Positions 19,974 to 28,591 of a DNA stretch of 38,380 nucleotides are shown one piece after another; the stretch's first letter is position 1, and each line of letters begins with the position of its first letter. Both the position numbers and the translations under genes were made by a program. Under the pieces are notes generated by a model. It worked only from the letters and a program-made list of their open reading frames with translations. It did no database searches and was not told the origin of the DNA. Source of the DNA: JASJCL01 sp050291585 (lineage in GTDB: Bacteria; Desulfobacterota; Desulfobacteria; Desulfobacterales; Desulfosarcinaceae); NCBI GenBank assembly GCA_050291585.1, contig JBNKKA010000018.1, positions 1 through 38,380 on the forward strand, read 5' to 3'.

Positions 19974-21074
19974 TTGAAAACCGATCCGAAAAGACACCTT
20001 ATTTCATTCATAACGGGCCTTCTGGTTCTGGCTTTGGCCATAGCGCCGGCAAGCGCCAAGGTTTATCCGAGCTTTTACCGCGGCGTACGACCCCTGGGCA
20101 TGGGGGATGCCTTCACCGCCGTGGTGGATGATGAAAATGCGCTTTTCTACAACCCGGCCGGGCTCTCCAAAATCGATACCCTAAGCTTTGCGGTGGTCAA
20201 TCCCCTGCTAGAGGCCTCCGCCGACAGTATTGACTTGGCCTATGACGCCGATGACACCGATACGGACGACACCGCCGAAGTTGTGGAACTGATGCGCGAT
20301 TACCTCGGTGAACATCAGCATCTTCGCGGCGGAATTTTTCCCCATGTGGGCTTCAATATCGCCGGCTACGGGGTGATGGTGGGCGTACTGGCCCAGGCCA
20401 CTCTGGACGCCGAGATTCGTAACCCGACCTGGCCGGAAGCGGATATGGACTATGTCTACGACCGCGGACTGGTGGCCGGGGTAGGGGGACGGATCCCCTT
20501 CCTGGACCTGCGTTTGGGTGCCACCCTCAAATACATCAGCCGCAGCAGCCTGAACGAGGTTTATACGGCCACAGATATCGCCAGCGATGATTTCGAGGAT
20601 GAATTCGACGACGATATGAAAGAGGGATCGGCAGTAGCTCTTGATCTGGGTGTCATCTATCAGCTGCCCTGGATCGAGTGGGTCGACACCGATGTAGGCT
20701 TTACCATCCAACACTTGCCGGAGATGCAGTTCGGGGATGCCCAGAACCAGGAAACCCAGGCCAATATAGGTGTTGCCGCCAAGAAGGGTTTTGGTGGTTT
20801 TACCGTCGTTGGCGCTCTGGATTACGTCGATCTCACCCACGCCATCGGCGAGGATCGCGATATCCCAAAACGGCTGCATATGGGAGTTGAGCTGCAGTTA
20901 CCCCTGATTCTCTCCCTACGTTTGGGATTGAACCAGGGGTATCTGACTTATGGTTTCAGCGCCGATCTGTGGGCTCTCAAACTCGATTTTGCCGGCTACA
21001 CAGAAGAGGCCGGCGCATATGCGGGTCAGCGGGATGACCGCCGTTATGTGGGGCAGATCTCTTTAGGCTGGTAA
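19974..21074 (+). CDS. Outer-membrane beta-barrel protein, PorV/UPF0164/FadL-like
   Basis: A 366-residue protein with a signal peptide (about residues 1-28, cut after ASA). The mature N-terminus has the signature RPLGMGDAFTAVVDDENALFYNPAGL, typical of PorV/UPF0164 and related barrel proteins. Alternating strands run to the end, which closes with an aromatic residue (LGW), the usual signal for barrel insertion. The start is a TTG at 19974 with a ribosome site (aagggga) just before it. It follows the lipoprotein gene and is followed by a terminator, so the two form a small operon. What it transports or holds is not known. Confidence 0.8.
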   Translation: MKTDPKRHLISFITGLLVLALAIAPASAKVYPSFYRGVRPLGMGDAFTAVVDDENALFYNPAGLSKIDTLSFAVVNPLLEASADSIDLAYDADDTDTDDTAEVVELMRDYLGEHQHLRGGIFPHVGFNIAGYGVMVGVLAQATLDAEIRNPTWPEADMDYVYDRGLVAGVGGRIPFLDLRLGATLKYISRSSLNEVYTATDIASDDFEDEFDDDMKEGSAVALDLGVIYQLPWIEWVDTDVGFTIQHLPEMQFGDAQNQETQANIGVAAKKGFGGFTVVGALDYVDLTHAIGEDRDIPKRLHMGVELQLPLILSLRLGLNQGYLTYGFSADLWALKLDFAGYTEEAGAYAGQRDDRRYVGQISLGW

Positions 21075-21111
21075 ACGACAGCAAAAAAAGAACATTATTC
21101 AAATCAAATAG

Positions 21112-21149
21112 AAAAGCGTTTCCACGCTATCTGTGGCAACGCTTTTTTT
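21112..21149 (+). terminator. Rho-independent terminator after the barrel gene
   Basis: AAAAGCGTT-T-CCAC pairs with GTGG-C-AACGCTTTT (one mismatch), with a 7-base loop and seven T at the end. It closes the lipoprotein-barrel operon. Confidence 0.85.
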
Positions 21150-21313
21150 ATGTCCGTTGGCTAAGGATGGCACTCTTTTTCCCGGTAATCCGTATGAAAA
21201 AAGATAAAAAAGCTGACAGCTTAAGGGTTTAGGTATTATATTGATAGTAATGGCAACGGCGATTGTAATGTCCTTTCTTAGACAACGCCAGGCGAAAGTC
21301 ACAAGGAGTGCCC

Positions 21314-24300
21314 ATGAAGTTGTGTCCATCATGCGGCCAAGCTCTCGCCCAGACTCTGAGCCTCTGTCCGGTCTGTGGACGGACAGTTGAAGAGGGGCTC
21401 TGCCACGTAGACGACTATAAGATCATTAAGGTCGTCCATGAGAATCGTTTCAGTATTCTCTGCAAAGCCCGTCAAAAAAATCAGTCCACGCCAGTGATGC
21501 TGCGCCTGTTCACCGCCGCTTCCGGGGTGGATGAGGGAGTGGCCACCCGGCTCAAGCATGAACTTGAAGCCCTTCGCAAGCTGCCAAGCGATCGTTTCGT
21601 CCAGCATCAGCAGATCCGGCACTCCTCCCAGGGGCTCTGGTACCGGGTCAGTGAGTGGGTGGAGGCCCTCAGTTGGGGTGACCTCATCTCCGGCGGGCGA
21701 CTGACCCACCTGGCTACCCTGCTCGATATTTTCATTCAGATGGCCGCGGCCCTCGACTATCTCCATCAACGCAAGCTCTCCATCCCCCATCTTATTCTCG
21801 ACGACCTCATAGTGACGGCCGACCCCACCCATGGGCTGCGCCTCAAGGTCGATTATAAACTCTCGCGTTTTCTGACCCCCGCAATGGATACACCCAGGCC
21901 CATGTTGCGCGACCTGATGCAGTGTCATCCGGACATCGTTGGTACAGTACCCCTGGATTTCAGGAGCGATATATGGTCCCTTGGAAAAGTGTTTCTTGAA
22001 ATTCTGACCGCCGATTTCAAAGCCTGCGACTACTCTAAAAAGATAGACTTTTTAAAGGTACCCGAGGATTTCAAACGCCTCCTACGCACCATGATGGCCG
22101 AGGACCCCGAGCTGCGTCCCCAGCGCATGAGCAGCGTGGTAAAGATTCTACGGCGCCTGCACAATAGTGCGGTGGTCGACACACGCCGAAAAAAATCCTC
22201 TCCGGCGACGGAAGAGGTGCTCAAAAAGCTTCGCCTGAGAATATCCGTGTTGCTGGCGGTGGTGGTTTTCCTATTGGTCGCACTCGTACCCCTGTGGATC
22301 TTCATGGGCCGCCAACAGGGGGGTGACGGAGACCATCTGGCCAAGTATGCCAATGCCTATGCGGGTTCGGTGGCCTTTGTCCTGGTTAGTTATGAACTTA
22401 GCCTCGAAGATGCCGTCATCTATCAGAACCAGACCGAAGGAACGGCGTTTCTGGTGGATCGCGAAGGCTATCTGCTCACCAACCGCCATGTGGCCTGTCC
22501 CTGGCTCGAGGATAGCAGCTTTCAGGCCATCCTCGCCCGCCTGAAGACCATTGAACAGACCCCGAGTTTCAGCTATCGAATCTATCTCTGGTTCGAGGGT
22601 AAGAAGGCTTTTTTCCGTTCCCCCGAGATGGCCGATTCCACCGATCCGGCCGACCTTTATTTTCTCGAAAATGCCTACGCTTCTGATCGCGGTAGTGAGA
22701 TCAGGATCGTGGGGGTGGCTAAACCCCAATATTCCACCGGCATCCTCATCAAAGCTCCCCTGCAGGACGATTTTGCCGTACTCAAGATAGATAAAGCGCC
22801 GGTCGATCTACTGCCCCTGCCTCTCAGCCGGGGCACCCCGGTAACGGATATCCCACGCCTCTCACCCGTCATCACCCTGGGGTTTCCACTGGGACGCCAG
22901 ACCCAGGTCGCCACAGTCAACGTGAGTGTCACCCGGGGTCATGTGCGGCGAGCCTTCGAGAACCTACTTCAGGTGGATTCCTCCATCCATCGCGGTAACA
23001 GCGGGGGGCCGGTGATCGGAGACAAAGGGGAAGTGCTGGGCATCGCCTCGGGCGTGGCCATCGAACGGAGCGTGGGCCCTTTGCCGGTGATGACGCCCCA
23101 ATCGGATATCGGTATGGTCATGCCCATCGACAAGGTGGCCGCCTTCCTCGATGAGATCAAGGCCGGCCACCTCAAATGGGATGGTGTCATCGATCTGGGG
23201 GTGGAAGCGCGGATCAAGACCATTACGGCCAAGGCCATCGAGGGAGACTGGCAAGGGGCTGTGGATATGGCCGAAAAGGCCCTTCAAGAGAGCACCGAAC
23301 CTGTTCTTTACATGCTGACGGGGATTTTAAACTTATGTCTTGGAGACAGTGTCATCGCGGAACGGCGCTTGCTCCAGACCCTCTCCATGGATCCGGACAA
23401 CAACCAGGCGGCTTTCTTCCTCTATGTGCTCAACAACCATGTGGATCATCAACCGGCCAACCCCTATTTTCAAAAATTACTCGCCCTGGACTGGCGTTCG
23501 ACGGATGAGTTCCTCGGGTACCTGACCCGCCTTAAGGCGAAGCGGATAGATAGATCCGAAGCCCTGACCAGCGGATGGAACACCCGCGCCGAACGCGCCT
23601 GGATCGAGCTGGTCATCGGACAACAGGAGTGGCAGCGGGGAGAGCTTTCGGCGGCGGAGAAACGCTTCGAACAAGCCATTCACCAGGCCGATATCGACGA
23701 ATGGTCTTTCCTGTTGGCGCGTGGTTTTTTGCACCAGGTCCAAACCCAGCGTCTGGCGGGCATCCGCGAACCGGCTAAAAAAAAGGTCTATGAAACGCAG
23801 GTGGCGGCTTTAAAAAAAGAGCTCGATACCCACTACGAAGCTGAGAAGGAGACAGATCTTGAGATGATTGATCTTGTTCATAAACTGAACACAGAGGCTG
23901 GAGATGTGTCTGCCCAGCGGAAAATTCTGGAGGAGATCCATGCCAAGGATGGACAGAACGGCGATGTCCTGGCGGGCCTGGCCTTTTACAGCGCCATGGA
24001 TGAGGATTGGGAGCCGGCGCTGTCCTATTCTCGGGATTTTTTGAGCCGGGCCGGACGCGAAAGTGCCAGTCGACTGAGCATCGGCCTGCTCGAAGCGGAG
24101 ATTCTTTTGTGGATGGGGCGCAAAGAGGAAACACGCGTCAGCCTGAAAGCGTTTCACGAGCGCACCCATGATCCTTGGTACCGGTCCCTCTCGGCGTATT
24201 TACTGGAAGCGACGCCAACAGGCGCGCCTGTTGACGCCTTGACCCTAACCACCGGTCAGAACCCCGAAAACCTGGTGACCGCCCACAGCGCTCTGGGTTT

Positions 24301-24433
24301 CTGGTCCGAGAGCCAAGCCCAGACAGAAGCCGCCAAAAGGCACTACAAAGAAGCATTAGGCTCCTATCTGGACAATTGGCTGGAGTATGAACTGGCCCGC
24401 GAGCGATTGAAGCGGCTCAGGAAGGCGCCCTAA
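21314..24433 (+). CDS. Zinc-ribbon, pseudokinase, transmembrane, trypsin-like protease and TPR fusion
   Basis: A 1039-residue multidomain protein. N-terminal zinc ribbon: Cys4, Cys7, Cys18 and Cys21 (CPSCG, CPVCG). Residues about 30-285 have a protein-kinase fold but lack catalytic residues: the beta3 lysine is Arg64 (VMLRLF), HRD is replaced by HLILDD at 159-164 and DFG by VDYK at 179-182, while the structural DIWSLG at 219-224 remains. A membrane segment spans 309-332. Next is a trypsin/HtrA-like domain with an intact triad: His392 (TNRHVA), Asp486 (DDFAVLKID), Ser563 (HRGNSGGP). TPR-like helices fill about 640-1039. Topology should put the pseudokinase in the cytoplasm and the protease with TPRs in the periplasm. 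The ATG at 21314 sits 5 bases after aaggag. It overlaps the convergent asnS end by 4 bp. Signalling across the membrane is inferred. Confidence 0.88.
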   Translation: MKLCPSCGQALAQTLSLCPVCGRTVEEGLCHVDDYKIIKVVHENRFSILCKARQKNQSTPVMLRLFTAASGVDEGVATRLKHELEALRKLPSDRFVQHQQIRHSSQGLWYRVSEWVEALSWGDLISGGRLTHLATLLDIFIQMAAALDYLHQRKLSIPHLILDDLIVTADPTHGLRLKVDYKLSRFLTPAMDTPRPMLRDLMQCHPDIVGTVPLDFRSDIWSLGKVFLEILTADFKACDYSKKIDFLKVPEDFKRLLRTMMAEDPELRPQRMSSVVKILRRLHNSAVVDTRRKKSSPATEEVLKKLRLRISVLLAVVVFLLVALVPLWIFMGRQQGGDGDHLAKYANAYAGSVAFVLVSYELSLEDAVIYQNQTEGTAFLVDREGYLLTNRHVACPWLEDSSFQAILARLKTIEQTPSFSYRIYLWFEGKKAFFRSPEMADSTDPADLYFLENAYASDRGSEIRIVGVAKPQYSTGILIKAPLQDDFAVLKIDKAPVDLLPLPLSRGTPVTDIPRLSPVITLGFPLGRQTQVATVNVSVTRGHVRRAFENLLQVDSSIHRGNSGGPVIGDKGEVLGIASGVAIERSVGPLPVMTPQSDIGMVMPIDKVAAFLDEIKAGHLKWDGVIDLGVEARIKTITAKAIEGDWQGAVDMAEKALQESTEPVLYMLTGILNLCLGDSVIAERRLLQTLSMDPDNNQAAFFLYVLNNHVDHQPANPYFQKLLALDWRSTDEFLGYLTRLKAKRIDRSEALTSGWNTRAERAWIELVIGQQEWQRGELSAAEKRFEQAIHQADIDEWSFLLARGFLHQVQTQRLAGIREPAKKKVYETQVAALKKELDTHYEAEKETDLEMIDLVHKLNTEAGDVSAQRKILEEIHAKDGQNGDVLAGLAFYSAMDEDWEPALSYSRDFLSRAGRESASRLSIGLLEAEILLWMGRKEETRVSLKAFHERTHDPWYRSLSAYLLEATPTGAPVDALTLTTGQNPENLVTAHSALGFWSESQAQTEAAKRHYKEALGSYLDNWLEYELARERLKRLRKAP

Positions 24434-25806
24434 AAAGCGATATTACCCGGCGTCCTCGGAAAAGGGACGACATCACGGATATTGGTGATCCCGGTGACCA
24501 GCATGAGTAGACGCTCGAAGCCCAGCCCAAAACCACTGTGGGGTACAGAGCCATAGCGCCGGCTGTCCAGGTACCAGGCGTACTCCTCCGCGTTCAGATC
24601 CATCTCGACCATGCGTGCCGCCAGCACATCGTAGCGCTCTTCTCGTTGGCTGCCCCCAATAATTTCTCCGATGCGTGGTACGAGCACATCCATTGCGGCC
24701 ACGGTTTTATCATCGTCATTGAGGCGCATGTAAAAAGGTTTGATGGTCTTTGGATAGTCGTAGAGAATCACCGGCTGTTTGAAGCGTTTTTCGGTGAGAT
24801 AGCGTTCGTGTTCGCTCTGCAAGTCGACACCGTAGTCAACCGGATGCTCGAAGGGTTTCTTGGCTTTTTTAAGAATCTCGATGGCCTCTGCGTAGGGCAG
24901 GCGGATAAAATCATTGGCGCATATATTGTCCAAGGTGGGGCGCAGCTGCTTATCCACAAAGCGGGCGAAGAGCTCCACATCCTCGGCGCAGTGGGTCAGG
25001 ATATGCGCCACCAGGGAGCGTATCATCTCTTCGGCCAGGTCCATGTTGCCGCTCAGATCGCAGAAGGCCATCTCGGGTTCGATCATCCAGAATTCGGCTA
25101 CGTGGCGGCTGGTGTTGGAATTCTCGGCGCGAAAGGTGGGGCCGAAGGTGTATACATCTCCCAGAGAGAGGGCGAACATCTCCACCGAGAGCTGACCCGA
25201 GACGGTCAGGCTGGCTTCTTTGCCAAAAAAATCGTCCTGAAAATTCATCTCTCCTGGAGCTAGGGTGGTGACCCGGAACAGCTCTCCGGCGCCCTCGCAG
25301 TCAGACCCGGTAATGATGGGGGTGTGGATATAGCGAAAGTCACGTTGATTGAAAAAGTGGTGTACGGCATAGGCCATCTCCGAGCGAATACGAAAGGCTG
25401 CCCCATACTTGTTGGTGCGTGGACGTAAATGGGCAATGGTGCGCAGGAATTCGTCCGTGTGGCGTTTTTTCTGGAGGGGAAAGCTGTCCGGAGCCAGGTG
25501 GATCACGGTGACCGCCTTGGCCTGGATTTCCCAGGTCTGGCCCTTGCCCTTGGAGGCCACTAGGGCGCCGGTTACGGAAACGGCCGATCCGGTGGTGAGG
25601 GTGCGCACATCGTCGTAGTTGGACAGATCGGCATCGGCGATAACCTGAATGTTTTTCAGACAGGATCCGTCGTTGATCTCCAGGAAGCTGAAGCCCTTGG
25701 CATCACGTTTGGTGCGCACCCATCCCTTGAGGAGAACTTCATCCTGTGCGAATTCGGCGGCCAGGAGCTTGGCGACGCGTTGTCGTGGGATCGTCTCGGT
25801 ATGCAT
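24430..25806 (-). CDS. asnS: Asparagine-tRNA ligase
   Basis: A 458-residue class IIb aminoacyl-tRNA synthetase. The N-terminal OB-fold (about 20-105: VLLKGWVRTKRDAKGFSFLEINDG) binds the anticodon. The class II motifs follow: FRAENSNTSRH (motif 2) and GFGLGFERLLMLVTG (motif 3), with TPIITGSDCEGAGE typical of AsnRS. It charges tRNA-Asn with asparagine in the cytoplasm. It is the only minus-strand gene between dnaN and the PrmA-like gene, and overlaps the protease gene by 4 bp at their stops. Upstream it diverges from the radical SAM gene across 208 bp. Confidence 0.96.
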   Translation of the reverse strand: MHTETIPRQRVAKLLAAEFAQDEVLLKGWVRTKRDAKGFSFLEINDGSCLKNIQVIADADLSNYDDVRTLTTGSAVSVTGALVASKGKGQTWEIQAKAVTVIHLAPDSFPLQKKRHTDEFLRTIAHLRPRTNKYGAAFRIRSEMAYAVHHFFNQRDFRYIHTPIITGSDCEGAGELFRVTTLAPGEMNFQDDFFGKEASLTVSGQLSVEMFALSLGDVYTFGPTFRAENSNTSRHVAEFWMIEPEMAFCDLSGNMDLAEEMIRSLVAHILTHCAEDVELFARFVDKQLRPTLDNICANDFIRLPYAEAIEILKKAKKPFEHPVDYGVDLQSEHERYLTEKRFKQPVILYDYPKTIKPFYMRLNDDDKTVAAMDVLVPRIGEIIGGSQREERYDVLAARMVEMDLNAEEYAWYLDSRRYGSVPHSGFGLGFERLLMLVTGITNIRDVVPFPRTPGNIAF

Positions 25807-26014
25807 GCTAGATCCTTTCTATGCCCTGAGGGAACGCCCATCAGGAGTGGCAACAGTGGATGGTTACAGCCAGGTATGGCGCCACACAGGTCCAGGAAAC
25901 GATTATCCAAAAATAGGCTTGCTTTGTTGGCGCTTCTTTGAAATGTACATGGGTTTTGGTCAAGTATAGATATTCTCTAATATTTTGGAAACTTAAAAGA
26001 TTGTTGAATATAAC

Positions 26015-28546
26015 ATGAGCTCTAGGACCATTCAAGATCTCCTGCCCTTGGTGGAGATGCCCAGCCGCTATCTGGGTACCGAGCGCAACGTCATCCGCAA
26101 AGACTGGCAAACCGTTGGGCTGAAGGTGGCCCTGGCCTTCCCCGATCTTTATGAAATAGGTACCTCGCACTTTGGTCTGCAGATTCTTTATCACCTGCTC
26201 AACCAGGAGGCGGATATCCTGGCCGAGAGGGTCTATGCCCCGGCCGAAGATATGGAAGCCGAGCTACGTGCCGCCGAATTGCCCCTATGCGCCCTCGAGT
26301 CGGGACGGCCGCTCGCCGATTTCGACATCATCGGATTCAGCTTACTCTACGAGCTCAACTACACAAATATACTCAACATGCTGGATCTGGCCGGGCTTAA
26401 GTTTTGGGCCAAGGAGCGTCAAGAGCGCGACCCCCTGGTGATCGGCGGCGGGCCCTGCGCCGTAAACCCAGAGCCGGTAGCCGACTTTTTCGATGCCATC
26501 GTGGTGGGTGATGGCGAAACGGTGACTCTTGAGATGATGCGCGTCTGGCAACAATGGAAGCGCGGCGGCGGCGGCAAGGCCGATCTTCTCAAGTCTTGGG
26601 CCGCTATCGAAGGGGTCTATGTGCCATCTATGTATGTGGTAACTTACGATGGCGCCGACCTCCCGGTGACTCAGGCTAAGCCTGGCGCCCCCGAACGGGT
26701 CCGGCGCGCCCTAGTGGCCGATTTGGACGCGGCGGTTTTTCCAGACGCCCCAATTCTGCCCTTCGGCCGACCGGTCCACGACCGCCTGCGCCTGGAGATA
26801 TCGCGTGGCTGTACGCGTGGTTGCCGCTTCTGCCAGGCGGGGATGATCTATCGACCTGTGCGCGAACGCAGCCCCGCCACCCTCCTCGACCTGACCACCA
26901 AGGCCCTGGCCAACACCGGCTACGAGGACCTTTCCCTGCTCTCTTTGAGCACCAGCGATTACGCCTGCATCGGCGAGCTCATGGCCCGGCTCATGTCAGG
27001 TTGCGCCCACGACCACGTGGCCGTGTCCCTGCCCTCACTGCGAGCCGGAACCCTGACACCCGAATTGATGGCCCTTATCAAGGCGGTGCGCAAGACCGGA
27101 TTCACCATTGCCCCGGAGGCGGGCAGCGACCGGCTGCGGCGGGTAATCAACAAAAACATCACCGAAGCTGACATCATTGACACAGTGGAAAACGCTTTCT
27201 CCTTAGGCTGGCGCGTGATCAAACTCTATTTCATGATAGGTCTGCCTACCGAGTCCCAGACCGATCTTGTGGCTATGGTTGACTTGGTCAAACGCCTTAA
27301 AGCCATAAAAGGAAAAAGCAACCGCGGAGGAAAGATTAACGTCAGCGTGACTACCTTCATCCCCAAAGCCCACACACCGTTTCAGTGGGCACCCCAGATC
27401 AATATGGAAACCTCCCGGGAAAAGCTGCGCTGGATCAAGGAGCAGCTCAAACTGCCTGGGGTGCAGGTCAAGTGGCAAGATCCTGCGGTGAGTGTCATCG
27501 AGGGGCTCTGGGCCCGGGGGGATCGACGCCTCGCGCCTTTGCTGGTTGCCGCTCACGAAGCGGGGTGCAAATTCGATGGCTGGAGCGATAAATTCAGCCT
27601 CAGGCGCTGGCAGGCTGCTTTTGAGGTCACCGGTATCGATCCCGCTTTTTATAGTCAGCGCCAGCGTGACCTGGAAGAGGCCTTGCCCTGGGACCATATC
27701 GACACGCGTGTAGACAAATCCTTTCTGCAGGACGAGTGGCACCATGGACAGGTGGAGGAGCAGATCGACGACTGCCGTGATGGGGAGTGTCACCAGTGCG
27801 GCGCTTGTGATTTTGCCACCATCGCTCCGGATATCGTTCGTCGCTGCGATCTGCCCGAAAAAGATTTTCAACCCTCCCCGGCGCGCCCAAACCTGAACTG
27901 GCGGCGCCTGCAAGTCACCTTTGCCAAAACTGGTTCGGCGCGTTTCTTTGGCCACCTGGAGCTAGTTAATCTCATCGTACGGGCGCTCAGGCGTGCCAGG
28001 ATCGCGGTGAAATATTCCGAAGGCTTTCATCCCATGCCCAAGATCGCCTTTGCCGACCCCCTACCTTTGGGTATGGAGAGCTTCCAGGAATTTTTCTTTA
28101 TGACCGCGGCCGATCATGTTAAACCAGCAGATGTAACTATCCGTTTGAACGAACAAATGCCCGAAGGTATGGAGATTCTGGACTGCACTTTGGCCGGAAA
28201 CAGCAACAAACTCACGGCGCCCAGGGCCGAGCGCTATCGCATCCGCTTAGATCATCCCGGTATCACGGCTGAAAAACTGGCTATATTCCGCGCCCAGGAG
28301 AGGGTGGTACTGGAAAAGATCACCAAAAAAGGCAAGCGCCGGCAGGTGGACCTCAAAACTATTGTCCAGAGCTTTGAACTCAACGAGAGTGGTGATATTC
28401 TCGTGACCCTGATTCGGTCCCAGGGTAAAGTGGTACGGCCCGCCGATTTGATTTGCCGGGTGTTCGGACTGGAAAAAACAGAATTGGCGGCGGCCCGCAT
28501 CCTAAAGCAGAGTCAGGAAACGCTCCCCGAAACAGTCAGTCCCTAA
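26015..28546 (+). CDS. B12-binding-type radical SAM protein with C-terminal DUF2344 domain
   Basis: An 843-residue protein of the TIGR03960 type. Residues 1-190 resemble a B12-binding-like domain (FPDLYEIGTSHFGLQILYHLL). The radical SAM core carries the Fe-S cysteines 266, 270 and 273 (CTRGCRFC). From about 630 there is a DUF2344/TIGR03936 domain (FAKTGSARFFGHLELV, YSEGFHPMPKI). In many bacteria the two parts are linked and lie next to RNase G, as here: the rng gene starts 45 bp downstream. The reaction is not known to me. The neighbours suggest RNA or ribosome-related modification, which is inference. No clear ribosome site precedes the ATG. Confidence 0.9.
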   Translation: MSSRTIQDLLPLVEMPSRYLGTERNVIRKDWQTVGLKVALAFPDLYEIGTSHFGLQILYHLLNQEADILAERVYAPAEDMEAELRAAELPLCALESGRPLADFDIIGFSLLYELNYTNILNMLDLAGLKFWAKERQERDPLVIGGGPCAVNPEPVADFFDAIVVGDGETVTLEMMRVWQQWKRGGGGKADLLKSWAAIEGVYVPSMYVVTYDGADLPVTQAKPGAPERVRRALVADLDAAVFPDAPILPFGRPVHDRLRLEISRGCTRGCRFCQAGMIYRPVRERSPATLLDLTTKALANTGYEDLSLLSLSTSDYACIGELMARLMSGCAHDHVAVSLPSLRAGTLTPELMALIKAVRKTGFTIAPEAGSDRLRRVINKNITEADIIDTVENAFSLGWRVIKLYFMIGLPTESQTDLVAMVDLVKRLKAIKGKSNRGGKINVSVTTFIPKAHTPFQWAPQINMETSREKLRWIKEQLKLPGVQVKWQDPAVSVIEGLWARGDRRLAPLLVAAHEAGCKFDGWSDKFSLRRWQAAFEVTGIDPAFYSQRQRDLEEALPWDHIDTRVDKSFLQDEWHHGQVEEQIDDCRDGECHQCGACDFATIAPDIVRRCDLPEKDFQPSPARPNLNWRRLQVTFAKTGSARFFGHLELVNLIVRALRRARIAVKYSEGFHPMPKIAFADPLPLGMESFQEFFFMTAADHVKPADVTIRLNEQMPEGMEILDCTLAGNSNKLTAPRAERYRIRLDHPGITAEKLAIFRAQERVVLEKITKKGKRRQVDLKTIVQSFELNESGDILVTLIRSQGKVVRPADLICRVFGLEKTELAAARILKQSQETLPETVSP

Positions 28547-28591
28547 GCCCTAAACCCTGAAGGCAGAAACTGGAGGCAGGGCATCGCTACC

